From positions 1-64,000 of the forward strand of contig NZ_VOIR01000018.1 of assembly GCF_007923295.1 (NCBI RefSeq): 64,000 bases of DNA, in the 5' to 3' direction. Of this stretch, positions 61,624-64,000 are shown piece by piece. The notes beneath the pieces were generated by a model that saw only the letters and a list, made by a program, of their open reading frames with translations, was not told where the DNA came from and did no database searches. This stretch comes from Agrococcus sediminis. Its GTDB lineage: Bacteria > Actinomycetota > Actinomycetes > Actinomycetales > Microbacteriaceae. The translations under genes were made by a program, and so were the position numbers. Within the stretch, counting starts at the first letter, position 1. Every line of letters starts with the position of its first letter.

Positions 61624-64000
61624 TGGCCACCTGGCTCGCCCGCGTCGGCGCCGCATCCATGCGCCGCGCCTGGCTCGTGATCGTCGCGTGGGTGGCGATC
61701 CTCGGCGGCGTGCTCGGCGGCGCGCTCGCGCTCGGCCCGAACATGCAGGAGTCGTTCGCGATCCCCGGCACCGAGTCGCAGCAGGCGCTCGACCGCCTCG
61801 GCAGCGTCTTCCCGCAGGTCGCCGGCTCCTCGGTGCAGGTCGTCTACCAGGCGCCCGACGGCGCGGAGGTCGTCGACTTCCAGGCGCAGATCCAGCAGCA
61901 GGCGCGCGAGATCGAGGCGATCGACGACGTCGCGAGCGTCATCGAGCCGTGGAGCGAGTTCGCGAGCGACCAGGTCTCGGCCGACGGCGAGACCGCCTTC
62001 ACCCAGGTGCAGTTCGAGCCGCAGGGCTCGGGCGTCACGCCCGCGGGCCTCGACGAGCTCGTGGCGACGGCGGATGCGGCACGGGCCGGGGGCCTCGCGG
62101 TCGAGTTCGGCGGGCAGGCGTTCCAGGCGACGAGCGTGCCGATCTCGTGGGTCGAGGGCGTCGGCGTGCTCTTCGCCGCCATCGTGCTGTTCGTCACCTT
62201 CTGGTCGCTGCTCGCCGCCGGCCTGCCGCTCATCACCGCGCTCGTCGGCGTCGCGATCACGATGGGCGGGGTGCTCGGCGCCTCGGCGCTCGTCACGGTC
62301 TCGAACTCGGCGCCGCTCATGGCGCTCATGATCGGCCTCGCGGTCGGGATCGACTACGCGCTCTTCATCCTCTCGAAGCACCGCTCGCAGCTCGCGCGCG
62401 GGATGGGCGTGGTCGAGTCGGGGTCGCTCGCGGTCGGCACCGCGGGCACCGCGGTCGTCTTCGCCGGCCTCACCGTCGTGATCGCGCTCGTCGGGCTGCT
62501 GATCGTGGGCATCCCGTTCCTGTCGGTGATGGGCATCGGCGCGGCCGCGTCGGTCGCGATCGCGGTCGCCGCCGCGACCACGCTGCTGCCGGCGATCATG
62601 GCGCTGCTGGGGGAGCGGCTGCGCCCGCGGCCCGGCAGCCGCGCGGCTCGGCTCGCCGAGCGCGACGTCGACGCGCAGCCGACGCTCGGCATGCGCTGGG
62701 TGACCGGGATCACGAAGCGCCCGTGGCTCGCGATCGTGGGCGTCCTCGTCGTCGTGGGCGTCGCATCCGTGCCCGCCGCGAGCCTCGAGCTCGCGCTGCC
62801 CGACAACGGGCGCGAGGAGCGCGGCACCACGCAGCGCATCGCCTACGACCTGCTGCAGGAGGGCTTCGGCGAGGGCACGACGGGCCCGCTCGTCGTGATG
62901 GCCGACATCACGCAGGTGACCGACATCATGCCGACGCTCGAGGCGATCTCGGACGACCTCGCGGCGATCGACGGCGTCGACCGCATCGGCAGCGCCTTCC
63001 CCGACGAGACGGCCGACACCGCGATCATCCAGGTGATCGCCGAGACGGGGCCCGCCGATCACGCGACCGCCGAGCTCGTGCGTGCGATCCGCGACGCGGC
63101 GCCCGCGCTCGAGGCCGAGCACGGCACGCCCATCGCCGTGACGGGCGCGACGGCCGTGCAGATCGACGTCTCGCAGCGGCTGCAGGACGCGCTGCTGCCG
63201 TTCGGCATCGTGGTGGTGACGCTCGCGGTCGTGCTGCTGCTGCTCGTGTTCCGCTCGATCCTCGTGCCGGTGACCGCCGCGATCGGCTTCGTGCTGTCGG
63301 TGCTCGCCGCCTTCGGCACGGTCGTCGCGACCCTGCAGTGGGGCTGGGGCGCCGAGCTGCTGCACACCGAGGCGGGCCCGATCCTGTCGTTCATGCCGGT
63401 GCTGCTCATGGCGGTGCTGTTCGGCCTCGCGATGGACTACCAGGTCTTCCTCGTCTCGGGCATGCGCGAGGCGCACGCGCACGGCCACAGCGCGATCAGC
63501 GCCGTGCGGCACGGCTTCGCCGCCAACGCGCGGGTCGTGACCGCGGCCGCGCTCATCATGTTCTTCGTCTTCTTCGCGTTCGTGCCCGAGGGCATGGCGA
63601 TGATCAAGGCGATCGCGCTCGGCCTCGCGGTCGGAGTCGCTGTCGACGCGTTCCTCGTGCGCATGACGCTCATCCCGGCGGTGATGACGCTGCTGGGCGA
63701 GCGCGCCTGGTGGCTGCCGCGCTGGCTCGACCGCGCGATGCCCGACATGGATGTCGAGGGCGAGAGCCTCGGCCGGCACCGCGCGGCGCTCGCGTGGGCG
63801 GCGGATGCGGGCGGTCACCTCGCGCTCGAGCGGCTGCGGCCCGAGGTCGACCACGACCGGCCCGGCAGCGCCTCCTGGACCCTGACGGCGCCGCGCGGCG
63901 CGGTCGTGCGGCTCGACGCGCCGTTCGCCGAGCGGCAGCGGCTCGCGCACGCGCTGCTCGGCGACGTCGGCGCGGGCGGCCATGCGCACCTCGGCGGGGC
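61623..64000 (+). CDS. MMPL-family (RND) transporter, 3'-truncated by the window
   Basis: 792 residues are visible and the gene continues. It has two RND halves: TM1 (WLVIVAWVAILGGVLGGALAL), an extracytoplasmic domain, and helices around LMALMIGLAVGIDYALFILSKHR, where the GxDY motif carries the proton-relay Asp. The second half repeats this with LLMAVLFGLAMDYQVFLVSGMREA. MMPL proteins export lipids, siderophores or drugs. Past the last helix (about residue 700) is a soluble extension of at least 80 residues (HRAALAWAADAGGHLALERL) that is cut off. Confidence 0.92.
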   Translation, partial: MATWLARVGAASMRRAWLVIVAWVAILGGVLGGALALGPNMQESFAIPGTESQQALDRLGSVFPQVAGSSVQVVYQAPDGAEVVDFQAQIQQQAREIEAIDDVASVIEPWSEFASDQVSADGETAFTQVQFEPQGSGVTPAGLDELVATADAARAGGLAVEFGGQAFQATSVPISWVEGVGVLFAAIVLFVTFWSLLAAGLPLITALVGVAITMGGVLGASALVTVSNSAPLMALMIGLAVGIDYALFILSKHRSQLARGMGVVESGSLAVGTAGTAVVFAGLTVVIALVGLLIVGIPFLSVMGIGAAASVAIAVAAATTLLPAIMALLGERLRPRPGSRAARLAERDVDAQPTLGMRWVTGITKRPWLAIVGVLVVVGVASVPAASLELALPDNGREERGTTQRIAYDLLQEGFGEGTTGPLVVMADITQVTDIMPTLEAISDDLAAIDGVDRIGSAFPDETADTAIIQVIAETGPADHATAELVRAIRDAAPALEAEHGTPIAVTGATAVQIDVSQRLQDALLPFGIVVVTLAVVLLLLVFRSILVPVTAAIGFVLSVLAAFGTVVATLQWGWGAELLHTEAGPILSFMPVLLMAVLFGLAMDYQVFLVSGMREAHAHGHSAISAVRHGFAANARVVTAAALIMFFVFFAFVPEGMAMIKAIALGLAVGVAVDAFLVRMTLIPAVMTLLGERAWWLPRWLDRAMPDMDVEGESLGRHRAALAWAADAGGHLALERLRPEVDHDRPGSASWTLTAPRGAVVRLDAPFAERQRLAHALLGDVGAGGHAHLGG

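Overview
The window is high-GC actinobacterial chromosome, most consistent with Microbacteriaceae; an Agrococcus-like genus is my inference, not a demonstrated assignment. The support is: GC-saturated third codon positions; frequent GTG and some TTG starts; many start codons preceded at 6-7 nt by a TANNNT-type -10 hexamer (leaderless genes); and lineage markers, namely a mycothiol S-conjugate amidase, WhiB, PdtaS, a DUF501 protein, an Rv3235-family protein and an FGD-like F420 enzyme. No rRNA, CRISPR array, prophage or insertion sequence was seen. There are two tRNAs: Gln(UUG) and Lys(CUU).

Layout. 1-9.2 kb: the end of a dTDP-rhamnose gene (rfbD), ahcY, a small kinase, a MarR regulator, tRNA-Gln, a family 2 glycosyltransferase, glmU, prs and rlmC. 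9.4-26 kb: an accessory metabolic block with an APC permease, a C4-dicarboxylate transporter (dctA) with a CitA-like sensor and a response regulator whose frame is broken near its 3' end, mscS, lrp/ald (alanine catabolism), gnd, a gluconolactonase-like gene, an F420 oxidoreductase and an idonate/gluconate operon (hydroxyacid dehydrogenase, idnO, idnD, gntK, gntP). These genes join up: idonate or gluconate is taken up, converted to 6-phosphogluconate and passed to Gnd. 26.2-40 kb: the conserved rplY-pth-lipoprotein-mfd-mazG and eno-ftsB-DUF501 core, interrupted by a TetR/oxidoreductase pair, a Pr6Pr membrane protein and hisS, followed by type II NADH dehydrogenase. 40-47.9 kb: TetR, a PLP enzyme, a sugar-lactone oxidase, LemA, a YcaQ-like protein, an AI-2E family transporter and threonine ammonia-lyase. 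47.9-50.1 kb: greA-DUF4307-mca-small membrane protein, the same order as Rv1080c-Rv1083 of M. tuberculosis. 50.2-57 kb: unknowns, an Rv3235-family gene, an HTH protein, SAF and CpaE-like genes, pdtaS and whiB. 57-64 kb: bcp, tRNA-Lys, flavodoxin, a small unknown gene under a perfect operator, an AlaA-type aminotransferase, a PfkB kinase and a TetR/MMPL exporter pair cut by the window end.

The most unusual structure is a non-coding array between hisS and eno (35941-36250). It has eight copies of a 12-bp core in one orientation and six in the other, every copy on an exact 20-bp period, around a 30-bp centre. Other items of note are dispersed palindromic elements at 9266-9357, 32212-32268 and 43838-44111, three clean operator-like palindromes at regulated promoters, the frameshift at about 14625, and an idonate dehydrogenase lacking all structural-zinc cysteines.
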